Positions 55,173-64,000 of a stretch of DNA of 64,000 nt are shown here, piece after piece. The translations under genes were made by a program, and so were the position numbers. Location of the stretch: the NCBI RefSeq assembly GCF_003864975.1, contig NZ_BHGL01000033.1:52686-116685 (forward strand), written 5' to 3'. The DNA is from Sulfuriferula thiophila. Lineage in GTDB: Bacteria; Pseudomonadota; Gammaproteobacteria; Burkholderiales; Sulfuriferulaceae. The notes beneath the pieces are model-generated. The model saw nothing but the letters and a program-made list of their open reading frames with translations, was not told the DNA's origin and did no database searches. Position 1 is the first letter of the stretch, and each line of letters begins with the position of its first letter.

Positions 55173-56414
55173 TTGGATCTGCGTTCTGGAAATTTCGACA
55201 GTGAATTGAGCTTGCATGAACTGCTATCCGGGGTTTCGCCGGAGCGACTGACAGCGATACTCACGCTGATACTCGGTACGCCATTTCGGTTGGTGTCAAC
55301 ACAGGGCGAACTGGTGATGGGTATAGCGCTGCCTTTTGAGGGGGATGTCAGTCGCGCTCCGCTCAGCCATGATCTGGAAACAATCGCTTATATAGAATCA
55401 CCATCCGCCGAGCCTGACAAACTGAGTGCGGCGGTGATTTTGCTGGAGTTGTTGCTGCAATCCGGTGCCCGCTATTTCATGGCGGCCAAAATGCATATCG
55501 AAGTCGTGCAGTCAGATTACGAGGCGTTGCAGCGTAAGCATACCTTATTGCAGGAATCGGAAGCCCGCTACAAAATACTTGCCGCGCATCTGGAAGAGCG
55601 GGTCGAGGAGCAGGTAAAAACCATAGATGCAGCGCAGAGGCAGTTGTATCAGGCAGAAAAGATGGCTTCAGTTGGTCAGCTGGCTGCCGGGGTGGCGCAT
55701 GAAATCAATAATCCTATCGGTTTTATCCGCAGCAACCTGAGCACTGCCCAGTCTTATGTGCAAAAACTGGCTACTATGGCAGGCATGATGCAGTCGCAAG
55801 GGTCGGCGCAACTTAACGCGGCCTGGCGGGATGCCGATCTTGATTTTGTACTGGAAGATTTTGCCGCGCTGCTTGAGGAGAGTGTGTCAGGTGCGGACCG
55901 GGTGGCACGCATTGTGGCTGATCTGAAAGGGTTTTCCAATGTCGATCATGCCGAGGAAGAAATCGTTAACCTCAACGATAATTTACGTTCGGTTTGTAAC
56001 GTGGCTGCCAGCCAGTTGCAGGGGCGTGCTGATCTGGAGCTGGAGTTGGGTGAATTGCCACCATTGCGCTGTTTGCCTGGTCAGTTGAACCAGGTGTTGC
56101 TGAATCTGCTGCTCAATGCGGCGCAAGCGATGACTACGCCGGGTAAGATACGCATACGCACAGCAGTGGATAATGCGCAAATCAGCGTCACTATTGCCGA
56201 TACCGGCAAAGGTATCCCCGCAGAGGTGTTGCCGCGTATTTTCGAGCCGTTTTATACGACCCGCGACGTCGGGCAGGGAACAGGGCTTGGGCTAACCGTC
56301 AGCCGCGATGTCATCGTAGCTCATGGCGGTCACATCGAGGTGGAAAGTCAGCTTGGTGCAGGAACGACATTTACCATTTATCTGCCTGTGGCGAATGCTG
56401 ATCATCCACGATGA
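55173..56414 (+). CDS. Cytosolic histidine kinase coupled to the MglA-like GTPase
   Basis: A 413-residue kinase with no membrane segment. Residues 1-125 are an unrecognised input domain (LSLHELLSGVSPERLTAIL), followed by a coiled coil (about 125-165). The phospho-acceptor His is H176 in GVAHEINNP. The ATPase part has NLLLNAAQAM, DTGKGIP and GQGTGLGLTVS. The start is TTG at 55173, with GGGAG six bases before, one base after the GTPase stop. The frame upstream (to 55116) is inside the GTPase gene and is not used. The likely partner is the receiver of the downstream ATPase. Confidence 0.83.
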   Translation: MDLRSGNFDSELSLHELLSGVSPERLTAILTLILGTPFRLVSTQGELVMGIALPFEGDVSRAPLSHDLETIAYIESPSAEPDKLSAAVILLELLLQSGARYFMAAKMHIEVVQSDYEALQRKHTLLQESEARYKILAAHLEERVEEQVKTIDAAQRQLYQAEKMASVGQLAAGVAHEINNPIGFIRSNLSTAQSYVQKLATMAGMMQSQGSAQLNAAWRDADLDFVLEDFAALLEESVSGADRVARIVADLKGFSNVDHAEEEIVNLNDNLRSVCNVAASQLQGRADLELELGELPPLRCLPGQLNQVLLNLLLNAAQAMTTPGKIRIRTAVDNAQISVTIADTGKGIPAEVLPRIFEPFYTTRDVGQGTGLGLTVSRDVIVAHGGHIEVESQLGAGTTFTIYLPVANADHPR

Positions 56415-56482
56415 GAGGGTAATATCGGTGTGGGCTGTTTGCCATGGCTTCGATTTAAGTAACTATTCCAAGAGAGACGCAA

Positions 56483-58717
56483 ATGTTCCATTATTCATCC
56501 TTGTTTACCGGTGCGCCACCCGATAAGGAGCCGAAATCCGAGCAGGCGAAATCGACTAAATACCGGATACTGCTGGTCGATGATGAGCCGAATGTGCTGA
56601 AGGCCTTGCAGCGTGTTTTTCGTCAGGAAAACTATTTCATTGCCACGGCCGCCAATGGCCAGGAAGCCATGGAGTTGCTGCGTTCGGAAACCTTCCAGCT
56701 GATGATCTCGGATTACATGATGCCGGTCATGAATGGGGCGGATTTGCTGAAAAAAGCCAAGGCTATCCGTCCGGAGATGATCCGTATCATGCTTACGGGC
56801 CACGCGGATACCGGTGCGGTGATGGGCGCTATCAACGAAGGGGCGGTATACAAATTCATCCTCAAACCCTGGAATGATGATGACCTGCGGATAACGGTGG
56901 CGTTGGCGCTTGAGCAGTATGATCTGATACAGAAAAACAAGGCGCTGCAAAAAGATAACAAGGATAAATCCAAGGAAATCACTGCGCTGTCCAAGCTGAC
57001 GGTTACCAACCGCAGTCAACTTGCCATCATGCTCAACAAACGTAATTTGCTGAATGATCATCAGGTACAGGAGCTGTACCGGCAACAGCAGCAGCGCAAG
57101 GAGCCGATGATCAAGTTGCTGCTGGAACATGACTGGGTGGCTGAAAAAACCATACGCGACATCATGCGTAAAGAGTTTCTGATGGAGGAAGTGTCGCTGG
57201 CCGAATTCCAGGTCGATCCGGCGGTTGCTGCATTGATACCACACAGCTTTTGTGAGCGGCAGCTGGTGGTGCCGTTGCGGCTGGAAGGCAAGCGCCTGTT
57301 GCTGGCGCTGGCAGATCCTATGGATATGGGCCTGATTGATGATCTGCGCTTCGTTTCCGGGCTGGAAATACAGCCGGTCATGGCGGATATCGCTGACATT
57401 AAAGCCAAATATGCCGAGGTTTATGGTGTCGGGGAGGGGGTTGATTTCAGAGAGCTGGAAACGCTGGTTTCCAGCCCTGATCCCTACGAAGGTATCGAGA
57501 TTGTTATTGAAGAGGAAGATAACAGAACGCTGGAAGATCTGCTGCGCGGCACCGATGAGCCACCCGCTATTCGTCTGGTGAATGCCGTTATGCTGGAGGC
57601 GATCCGGCTGGGGGCCAGCGATATTCATATACAGCCGCGTACCAAGAGCGTGGTAGTGCGCTATCGCATCGACGGCGTGCTGGTAGACAAGATACAAATT
57701 CCGCACCATTTGCATCAATCACTGGTATCGCGGCTCAAAGTCATGTCGGAGCTGGATATCAGTGAGCGGCGCAGACCACAGGATGGACGTATTACGGTAA
57801 AAACGCCGATGCGGATTGTGGATCTGCGCATTTCCACCTTACCTACGATCAATGGGGAAAAAGTGGTGATGCGTATTCTTGACCGCAATTCAGCGATTGT
57901 CGGTCTGGACGGACTGGGCTTTTCGCCGTCTGATCTGGAAAAAGTGCTGAATATGGTAGACAAGCCGCAGGGTCTGATTCTGACCACCGGCCCGACCGGC
58001 AGCGGCAAAACGACTTCGCTGTATGCGTTATTGCAGCACAATGCTACCCCCACCAAGAATTACGTCACTATCGAGGATCCGGTCGAGTATTACATGGATC
58101 AGGCCGGGCAGGTTCTGATCAAGGAAAAAATCGGTCTGACTTTTCCTGCGGTGTTACGCGCCATCCTGCGGCAGGATCCGGATGTGATTCTGCTCGGCGA
58201 GATTCGTGATTTTGAAACCGGTGAGGTGGCTTTCCATGCTGCGTTGACCGGGCATTTAGTGTTTTCCACCCTGCATACCAATTCGGCGGTGGCGACTATC
58301 TCGCGGCTGTTCGATCTCGGACTGAAACCCTATGTGGTGGCGACAGCGCTGGAAGGTGTAATCGCCCAGCGTCTGGTCAGGAAAAATTGCATACATTGCA
58401 GCGAACCGGAAGAGCCTACACCGGCGTTGCTAGCCAGGTTGGGGCCGTTGTTCAGTCCGGAAAAAATTACCGCATCAAAAGGCAAGGGCTGCAGTCAGTG
58501 CAATGGCAGCGGATACCGCGGGCGGCTCGGTTTGTATGAAGTGCTGGTGCCCAATGATGAGATGCGTCATCTGATTGCCAGCGGCGCCACCATACTGGAG
58601 ATTACCAATCTGGCAAAAAAAATCGGTACTTCCTCGCTGCTTGAGGATGGTCGCGATAAGGTTAATCAGGGGCTCACCACCATTGATGAGTTGTTGCGTG
58701 TATTGGGGCCGCAGTAG
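56483..58717 (+). CDS. Receiver domain fused to PilB/GspE-type ATPase
   Basis: A 744-residue fusion. Residues about 27-145 are a receiver domain with acidic pocket DDE and phospho-acceptor D77 in MISDYMMP. A coiled coil and an MshEN/GspE N-terminal domain (about 190-320) follow. The T2SS/T4P assembly ATPase has Walker A GPTGSGKTTS (near 503), IEDPVEY, LLGEIRDFET and a C4 zinc site (CIHC near 636, CSQC near 670). It resembles PilB, the pilus extension motor, with a phosphorylation switch added. There are no pilus structural genes nearby. It lies 68 bases after the kinase. Confidence 0.88.
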   Translation: MFHYSSLFTGAPPDKEPKSEQAKSTKYRILLVDDEPNVLKALQRVFRQENYFIATAANGQEAMELLRSETFQLMISDYMMPVMNGADLLKKAKAIRPEMIRIMLTGHADTGAVMGAINEGAVYKFILKPWNDDDLRITVALALEQYDLIQKNKALQKDNKDKSKEITALSKLTVTNRSQLAIMLNKRNLLNDHQVQELYRQQQQRKEPMIKLLLEHDWVAEKTIRDIMRKEFLMEEVSLAEFQVDPAVAALIPHSFCERQLVVPLRLEGKRLLLALADPMDMGLIDDLRFVSGLEIQPVMADIADIKAKYAEVYGVGEGVDFRELETLVSSPDPYEGIEIVIEEEDNRTLEDLLRGTDEPPAIRLVNAVMLEAIRLGASDIHIQPRTKSVVVRYRIDGVLVDKIQIPHHLHQSLVSRLKVMSELDISERRRPQDGRITVKTPMRIVDLRISTLPTINGEKVVMRILDRNSAIVGLDGLGFSPSDLEKVLNMVDKPQGLILTTGPTGSGKTTSLYALLQHNATPTKNYVTIEDPVEYYMDQAGQVLIKEKIGLTFPAVLRAILRQDPDVILLGEIRDFETGEVAFHAALTGHLVFSTLHTNSAVATISRLFDLGLKPYVVATALEGVIAQRLVRKNCIHCSEPEEPTPALLARLGPLFSPEKITASKGKGCSQCNGSGYRGRLGLYEVLVPNDEMRHLIASGATILEITNLAKKIGTSSLLEDGRDKVNQGLTTIDELLRVLGPQ

Positions 58718-59043
58718 CTTTTTTAATTGCACTGGTGCAGATACATCAGTGAGTTGAGCGGAGGGTATAGGCAGAGATTGTTTTCAATCCTATACCGAAA
58801 TATTGAATGTATGTTCTGTTTAGTGCATAGCGATTACATCGCGTTCTGGATCGTGATGCGTTTGTTTGTACGAACGGTCGAAGCTAAATTGGGTTAGTGC
58901 TTGCATATCTAATATTAAGGTATTGCACCTGAAAATACTCGGTTATTGTTCCGGAAATAGGGGTGTAAAGTTACATTCGGGCTGGATGCTGGTTTGTACC
59001 TCTGTGTTAAGGGGGCTAGGTATTCGACAAGTCAGGAGGATGG
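58718..59043. other. 326-base gap before the receiver-GGDEF-EAL gene
   Basis: No gene seen. An inverted repeat GGTATAGG (58764-58771) / CCTATACC (58789-58796), with inner ATTG/CAAT pairing, may terminate the ATPase transcript, though no T-run follows. The right end carries AGGAGG (59034-59039), the ribosome binding site of the next gene. No c-di-GMP riboswitch signature was recognised. Confidence 0.5.
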
Positions 59044-60846
59044 ATGAATAGAACATTGCTGTTGGTTGATGATGAAGAAAATATCACCTCATCGCTAGTG
59101 CGTTTGCTGCGGCAGGATGGTTATCGCGTGTTGACAGCCAATAGTGGCAAAATCGCATTGAGCCTGTTGGCAGAGCATGCTGTGGGTGTCATATTGACCG
59201 ATCAGCGCATGCCGGAAATGACAGGCGTGGAGTTGCTGACGCAAGTGAGAGAGCGCTATCCTGAAACAGTGCGTTTGGTATTGAGCGGATACGCGGATAT
59301 TGATTCTGTTAAAGCGGCAATCAACCAGGGTGCAATTTATAAATACCTGACCAAGCCGTGGGATGATGAAATATTGCGCGCCAATGTGCATCAAGCTTTT
59401 TTGCAGTTTGAATTGACTCAGGAAAGAGCGCGACTCACGCACGAAATTGAAGCTGCCAATCAACAGCTGGCACAAATTAATCAAGAGCTGGCAACGCAGA
59501 TAGACGAGAAGAATAGGCGCATCGAGCAAGCCGTGAATTATGATGTTACGACGCATCTGCCGAACCGTTTCTTGTTTGTAGATCGTTTGCAACAAGTTCT
59601 GGCACAGGCTGAACGCACTCAAACTCCGGTTGCTGTCATGATGCTGGATCTGGATCTTTTTAAAAAAATAAATGAGTCGCTGGGTCATCCAGTCGGCGAT
59701 AAAGTGCTTGGTGCTGTTGCGGAAAGGCTGCTCGGGGTGGTGCGTAAAGGAGATGCCGTTGCGCGGGTCGGAGGGGATGAGTTTTGCTTCATGATGAGCG
59801 GTTTCCATGATATTCATGAAGTGAGCGACAAGGCTCAGGCATGCCTGAATCTGTTGTCAACTCCCTTTGCAATAGAGAAAGACGAGATCTTCATTTCATT
59901 CAGTATCGGTATCAGTGTTTATCCGGTGGATGGGGTGAACTCGACTGAATTGCTCAAAAATGCTGAAACCGCTATGTACCACGCGAAAGCTGAAGGCAGA
60001 AATAATTTTCAGTTTTATACAGAGCAAATGAATGCAAGCGCGCTGCAGCGACTCATGTTTGAAAGCAGTTTGCGTCGGGCATTGGAGCGCAACGAGTTTG
60101 TGCTGCATTATCAGCCACAAGTTGATCTCGGGAGCGGACGGGTTTTTGGTGTGGAAGCATTGTTGCGCTGGCAGCATCCTGAGAAAGGATTGATACCCCC
60201 TGCAGCGTTCATACCATTACTGTAGGAAAGCGGGCTAATTATCCCGGTCGGAGAGTGGATATTTCGTACCGTAGCCGCGCAAATTAAAGTTTGGCAGGCA
60301 GAAAAATTGCCGCCGTTGCGCGTGGCGGTCAATTTGTCTGCGGTACAGTTCAGGCAAGCGGGATTGGGGCAAATGATCGCTTCGATTATGTCTGAGGTCG
60401 GACTCGATTGCGCCTCGGGTTGTCTGGAGGTGGAGCTAACAGAGAGCCTGGTCATGAAGGATATGGAAGGTACGATTGGCGTATTGCAGATGCTGCATGA
60501 TATGGGTATAAAAATTTCTATTGATGATTTTGGGACGGGGTATTCGTCGTTAAGCTATCTGAAAGGTTTTCCGATTGATACGTTGAAAATAGACCAGTCT
60601 TTTGTGCGCAATCTGTCCAGTGATGAAGATGATGTCGCTATAGTTACGGCAATTATCGCGCTGGGGCACGGGCTTAAGCTAAGAGTAATTGCTGAGGGTG
60701 TGGAGACGGTTGAACAGTTGGCGTGCCTGAGAGAAATGAAATGCGATGAAATGCAAGGGTATTTGTTTAGCAAACCCGTATCTGCAGAAAATGTGACGCG
60801 TTTGCTGCAGCAGAGCGAGTATCTGCTTAAACCGATGGAGGTATGA
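59044..60846 (+). pseudogene. Receiver-GGDEF-EAL response regulator interrupted by an in-frame amber codon
   Basis: One frame of 601 codons interrupted by TAG at 60223-60225. Before the stop lie a receiver (about 3-120, D53 in LTDQRMPEMTG), a coiled coil, a complete GGDEF (GGDEF with RKGD inhibitory site) and the start of EAL (GVEALLRW). After it the same frame continues: ESGLIIPVGEW, NLSAVQFRQ, VELTESLV, DDFGTGYSSL, AEGVET, QGYLFSKP. The stop replaces the first Glu of the usual FIPLAEESG, so a single GAG-to-TAG change explains it. The 393-residue product would keep cyclase but lose phosphodiesterase. A sequencing error or suppression cannot be excluded. AGGAGG precedes ATG 59044; its end overlaps the next gene (ATGA). 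Confidence 0.85.
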
Positions 60847-61670
60847 TGGAACGAACTTTGCTGCTGGTGGATGATGAAGAAAATATTGCTTCCGCATTAG
60901 TGCGGCTGCTGCGTCGTGATGGTTATAACATTCTGAGAGCAAATAGCGGTAAAGCGGGCCTGGAGTTGTTGGCGCAGCATGAAGTAGGGGTCATTATTTC
61001 AGACCAGCGGATGCCGGAAATGACCGGAGCTGAGTTTTTGAGTAAGGTGAAAGAGCTCTATCCAGATACAGTGCGCATTATGCTAAGCGGGTACACCGAT
61101 CTTAATTCTGTGACAGATGCGATTAATCGCGGGGCCATTTATAAATTCCTTACCAAGCCGTGGGAAGATGATTTGTTGCGGGAGAATGTAGAAGAAGCTT
61201 TCAAGCACCATGAAATGAAACTGGAAAATGCACGGCTGACGCAGCAATTGCAGACAGTCAATGATACGTTATCCAACGTTAATCATGAGCTTGAGCGACG
61301 TGTGGCAGAAAAAACCGGTGAAATTGTGCGGAATTTGCATATCTTGCAGATTTCACAGGACATTCTGGATTTTCTGCCCGTTGCAGTATTGGGAATCGGT
61401 GACGATGGGCTGATAGCGATTGCGAATCAAATGGCGCACAAGTTATTTGGAAACTTGGAGGAATGCCCTTTATTGGGTGAAATGGCCAGTGATGTTTTGC
61501 CTGCGGAGTTGTTGACGGGGGTGGCTGCCAGAGAGTGTTGCAAGCAAGCCGAAAAAAAACAGGTGCGTTTGGCAGACGGTCAGAGTGTTAATTACTGGTG
61601 CTATTCGATGGGCGAGCTGTCTCATGCGAAGGGGGTGGTACTGGTGGTTGATCCAGGTGCGCCTTCCTGA
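60843..61670 (+). CDS. Receiver protein with C-terminal PAS-like domain
   Basis: A 275-residue response regulator without a DNA-binding domain. The receiver (about 1-125, phospho-acceptor D54 in IISDQRMPEMTG) is closely similar to that of the preceding gene, pointing to duplication. A coiled coil (about 125-165) leads to a PAS-like region (FLPVAVLGIGDDGLIAIANQMA). The first of two adjacent ATG codons overlaps the upstream stop (ATGA); the second (60846) is equally usable. The output is probably by protein contact with a kinase or cyclase. Confidence 0.85.
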   Translation: MMERTLLLVDDEENIASALVRLLRRDGYNILRANSGKAGLELLAQHEVGVIISDQRMPEMTGAEFLSKVKELYPDTVRIMLSGYTDLNSVTDAINRGAIYKFLTKPWEDDLLRENVEEAFKHHEMKLENARLTQQLQTVNDTLSNVNHELERRVAEKTGEIVRNLHILQISQDILDFLPVAVLGIGDDGLIAIANQMAHKLFGNLEECPLLGEMASDVLPAELLTGVAARECCKQAEKKQVRLADGQSVNYWCYSMGELSHAKGVVLVVDPGAPS

Positions 61671-61687
61671 AAGTTACCCGATCTCTA

Positions 61688-62551
61688 ATGACTGTGTTTA
61701 TGGGAGATAAAACGAAAATGGTTACTGCGGTCAGTTTGGACGAAGCTCTCGCCAAGTTACATCAGCTTCCTGTTATCCCCGTTGTGGTGCAGGAGGTGAT
61801 CAGCAGTTTTAATGATCCTGATCTGGATAGTGTGCTGCTTGCACACAAGATTGAGCAGGATCAGGGGTTAACTGCAAAAATCCTGCGTGTTGTAAATTCC
61901 GCATTTTATGGCTTGTCACGCCGGGTCAGTTCCATACATGAGGCCGTGGTCGTGATGGGCTTTAACAGCGTTCGTTCGCTGGTATTGTCGACAGGCTTTG
62001 TAAAGGCGTTTGCAGTTGCCGAGGCAAGTGAATTTGACCGTCATGCTTACTGGCGGCGCAGCTTCCGGGTAGCGGCTTATGCCAAGGCGTTGGCAAAGTG
62101 TCTGAGGCATGATCAGGATATGGCATTTACCGCGGGCATGTTCCACGATATCGGGCTGCTGGTGCTGGATACCTGTATGCAGGCACAGTTTGCGGGCGTG
62201 CTTACGCAGCAAAACCAGTCAGGTGAGAATTTGTTGACGCTAGAGCGCTCTGTGCTGGGGTTTGACCATGCCCAGATTGGCGCAGAGGTGGCCAAACGCT
62301 GGAATTTCCCGCCATCCATCGAACATGCTATCCGCTATTGCCACACTCCCGAGCATGTTCCGTTCGAGCCGGTTACTGGTATTGTCTATGTTGCGGCATT
62401 GATTGAAAGTGGGATAACGGGTGAAACGTTGATTAGCCAGTTGCCGGGCAGTTTGCGGGATCATCTGCACTTGACATGGGAGAGTATTGAGGCAGGTTTA
62501 CCGGATGCTGAGCAGATTGATGCCAGTGCTGAACTGCTGCTGACAAGCTAG
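61688..62551 (+). CDS. HDOD domain protein
   Basis: A 287-residue signalling protein. The HDOD region fills about residues 18-215 (LPVIPVVVQEVISSF, then DQGLTAKILRVVNSAFYG and MFHDIGLLVLD). HDOD proteins are non-catalytic or weakly catalytic relatives of HD phosphodiesterases that organise signalling complexes, often with c-di-GMP. ATG 61688 has a weak ribosome site; ATG 61718 (MVTAVSLDEAL), with GGGAG upstream, is a fair alternative. It lies 17 bases after the receiver gene and 15 before the kinase. Confidence 0.87.
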   Translation: MTVFMGDKTKMVTAVSLDEALAKLHQLPVIPVVVQEVISSFNDPDLDSVLLAHKIEQDQGLTAKILRVVNSAFYGLSRRVSSIHEAVVVMGFNSVRSLVLSTGFVKAFAVAEASEFDRHAYWRRSFRVAAYAKALAKCLRHDQDMAFTAGMFHDIGLLVLDTCMQAQFAGVLTQQNQSGENLLTLERSVLGFDHAQIGAEVAKRWNFPPSIEHAIRYCHTPEHVPFEPVTGIVYVAALIESGITGETLISQLPGSLRDHLHLTWESIEAGLPDAEQIDASAELLLTS

Positions 62552-62566
62552 CGCGAGGGAGGGGGT

Positions 62567-63982
62567 ATGGCTTTTGGCCGGATGACAAAACTATCCTGGA
62601 TTTACGATTTATACCGTCTTGGGCAAGATGTAACCATGCGGGAAAATACGGCAGCCATTTATCAGCAGATTATTGTTCATATCGTGGACGGATTTGAAGG
62701 AAGAAGTGGTTCATTGGCTTTGTGTGATGCGGATGGTGTCAATCTCACCATCGTCGCCGGTATAGATTTGCCGGATGGGGTTGTTGGCAGCCTGGTGAAA
62801 ATGGGCAGCGGCGTACTGGGATTGGTTGCCCAAGAAGGTAAAGCGTTGCTGCTGAATGGCGACATTTCTAATGATGTGCGTTTCCAGCGTAACAGGGAGG
62901 GGCGGGAGGCCGCTTCGACGTCTATCAATTCGGCAATTTGCTGGCCGTTGAAAATCGAAGATCGCGTTATCGGTGCTATCAGTGTTAACCGCCCCAATGC
63001 CACCACCCGCTATTCGGAGGCCGATCTGGAGCAGGGTACGGCGCTGTTAAGTATGGTTAGCCTGGCGCTGGGCAATATGCAGTTGCATCTGGATCAGAAT
63101 CGGCGGCTAGAAGAATTGCGACTTATAAACGCAAAGCTGGAAGCGGCTCAGAATCAGTTGCTGCAATCGGAAAAAATGGCCTCAATAGGTCAATTGGCTG
63201 CCGGTGTGGCACATGAAATCAATAATCCCATCGGTTATGTTTATTCCAACCTGAGCACGCTGGAAAGGTATATGCAGGATGTGTTCAGTATGGTGGATGC
63301 CTATGAACAAGCAGAACACGCAATATCTGATGCGGAAGTGCGGCAACGGCTGCAGTTGAAAAGAGAGCAGCTGGATATGGCATTTCTGAAAGAGGATTTG
63401 CGGGAGTTGATGCATGAATCAAAAGATGGGATTACCCGCGTCAAACAGATCGTGCAGAACCTGAAAGATTTTTCTCACGTGGACGCTACAGATGAATGGC
63501 ATAGCGCAGACCTGAAAGGGGGCATTGAAAGCACGCTGAATATCGTCAATAACGAGATCAAATATAAGGCGAAAGTGATCCGGGAATATGGCGCTATTCC
63601 TGAAGTGGAGTGCCTGTCGTCACAACTGAATCAGGTGTTTATGAACTTGCTGGTGAATGCTGCGCATGCCATTGAAGATCAGGGCGAAATTGCGATTCGT
63701 ACCGGAGTGCAGGGGACGGAAGTATGGGTGGAGATCGCGGATACGGGGAAGGGCATTGCTCCGGAAAATATGAAGCGGATATTCGATCCGTTTTTCACAA
63801 CCAAGCCCGTGGGCAAGGGGACCGGGCTGGGGTTGTCTTTATCGTACGGCATTATTCAGAAACATAATGGCCGAATTGAAGTGAAAAGCGAGGTTGGTAA
63901 AGGCACTGCGTTTACGGTCTGGTTGCCCGTGAAGCATGCCAATACTGAGGGGGCTGTTTCAATGAGGGTTTCGAATGACTAA
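62567..63982 (+). CDS. GAF-domain histidine kinase
   Basis: A 471-residue cytosolic kinase. A GAF domain (about 25-170) leads to a coiled coil and a HisKA segment with H216 in GVAHEINNP, then NLLVNAAHAI, DTGKGIA and GKGTGLGLSLS. The kinase part is clearly related to the one coupled to the MglA-like GTPase (shared GQLAAGVAHEINNPIG). GAGGGAGG lies before the ATG. It is the last complete gene; another frame begins at 63975 inside its 3' end. The probable partners are the receivers upstream. Confidence 0.9.
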   Translation: MAFGRMTKLSWIYDLYRLGQDVTMRENTAAIYQQIIVHIVDGFEGRSGSLALCDADGVNLTIVAGIDLPDGVVGSLVKMGSGVLGLVAQEGKALLLNGDISNDVRFQRNREGREAASTSINSAICWPLKIEDRVIGAISVNRPNATTRYSEADLEQGTALLSMVSLALGNMQLHLDQNRRLEELRLINAKLEAAQNQLLQSEKMASIGQLAAGVAHEINNPIGYVYSNLSTLERYMQDVFSMVDAYEQAEHAISDAEVRQRLQLKREQLDMAFLKEDLRELMHESKDGITRVKQIVQNLKDFSHVDATDEWHSADLKGGIESTLNIVNNEIKYKAKVIREYGAIPEVECLSSQLNQVFMNLLVNAAHAIEDQGEIAIRTGVQGTEVWVEIADTGKGIAPENMKRIFDPFFTTKPVGKGTGLGLSLSYGIIQKHNGRIEVKSEVGKGTAFTVWLPVKHANTEGAVSMRVSND

Positions 63983-64000
63983 CAGCAATAAGGGGGGGGG
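63975..64000 (+). CDS. Possible start of a following gene, cut by the window edge
   Basis: An ATG at 63975 overlaps the kinase stop by eight bases and reads Met-Thr-Asn-Ser-Asn-Lys to the edge. Such overlaps fit the rest of this island, but only eight codons are visible and the last nine bases are all G, which makes the frame uncertain. Confidence 0.25.

Noticed and set aside
56495..57718. Minus-strand frame of 407 codons opposite the receiver-PilB gene
   Set aside because: The opposite strand has a complete receiver, MshEN and ATPase; this frame is rich in His/Gln with no recognised fold.
58718..59043. c-di-GMP riboswitch upstream of the GGDEF-EAL gene
   Set aside because: I looked for the conserved GEMM core and did not find it; only a short hairpin is present.

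Overview
The window reads as chromosomal DNA of a betaproteobacterium. Core genes (rppH, apbC/mrp, dcd, grxD, moxR/bat) look betaproteobacterial, and the paired cphA genes with their dedicated ABC transporter and DUF1854 partner are typical of that class. A chemolithotrophic Nitrosomonadales-type genus (Gallionellaceae or Sulfuricellaceae relatives) is plausible, but that is a guess from gene content. Most of the sequence is moderately GC-rich. Two stretches are clearly more AT-rich: the type VI effector cassette (about 8,080-11,144) and a three-gene ATPase/HEPN cassette (about 30,000-33,400).

Layout. 1-11,144 (+) is the end of a type VI secretion cluster: tssM (3' part), tagF, an OmpA-like protein, tssA, an unknown membrane protein, vgrG, then an effector flanked by two small secreted proteins. 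11,188-17,838 (-) is a moxR-DUF58-DUF4381-batA-batB/C-batD operon. 18,473-23,923 (+) holds rppH, a degenerate metallo-beta-lactamase-fold protein, apbC, dcd, a class I Orn/Lys/Arg decarboxylase and a small membrane protein. 23,960-29,820 holds an HPP protein, an EamA permease with a divergent LysR regulator, a GAF-GGDEF cyclase, a HerA-like ATPase and grxD. 30,004-33,168 (-) is the HEPN / KGGVGR-ATPase / P-loop ATPase cassette, a candidate defence system. 33,526-41,126 is a cyanophycin locus: cphA' and cphA leftward, an ABC transporter and a DUF1854 protein rightward. 41,259-54,112 is mixed: DUF917, two more GGDEF proteins (one paired with a PhnD-like binding protein), a D-2-hydroxyacid dehydrogenase, an SbmA/BacA-like transporter, an EF-hand/DUF1800/DUF1501/GNAT operon and a GlcD-type oxidase. 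A tRNA-Ala(GGC) lies at 54,189-54,264.

From 54,524 to the right edge runs a signalling island on one strand: MglA-like GTPase, cytosolic histidine kinase, a receiver fused to a PilB/GspE ATPase, a receiver-GGDEF-EAL protein broken by one in-frame amber codon, a receiver protein, an HDOD protein and a GAF histidine kinase. It looks like a cytosolic phosphorelay acting on type IV pilus motor function and c-di-GMP.

The strongest candidates for something new are the swapped VgrG tail with its two-enzyme peptidoglycan effector, the HEPN/KGGVGR/P-loop cassette, the MglA-kinase-receiver-PilB island with its amber-interrupted EAL protein, and the degenerate CphA' beside an intact CphA. No CRISPR array, insertion sequence, integrase or rRNA gene was seen.
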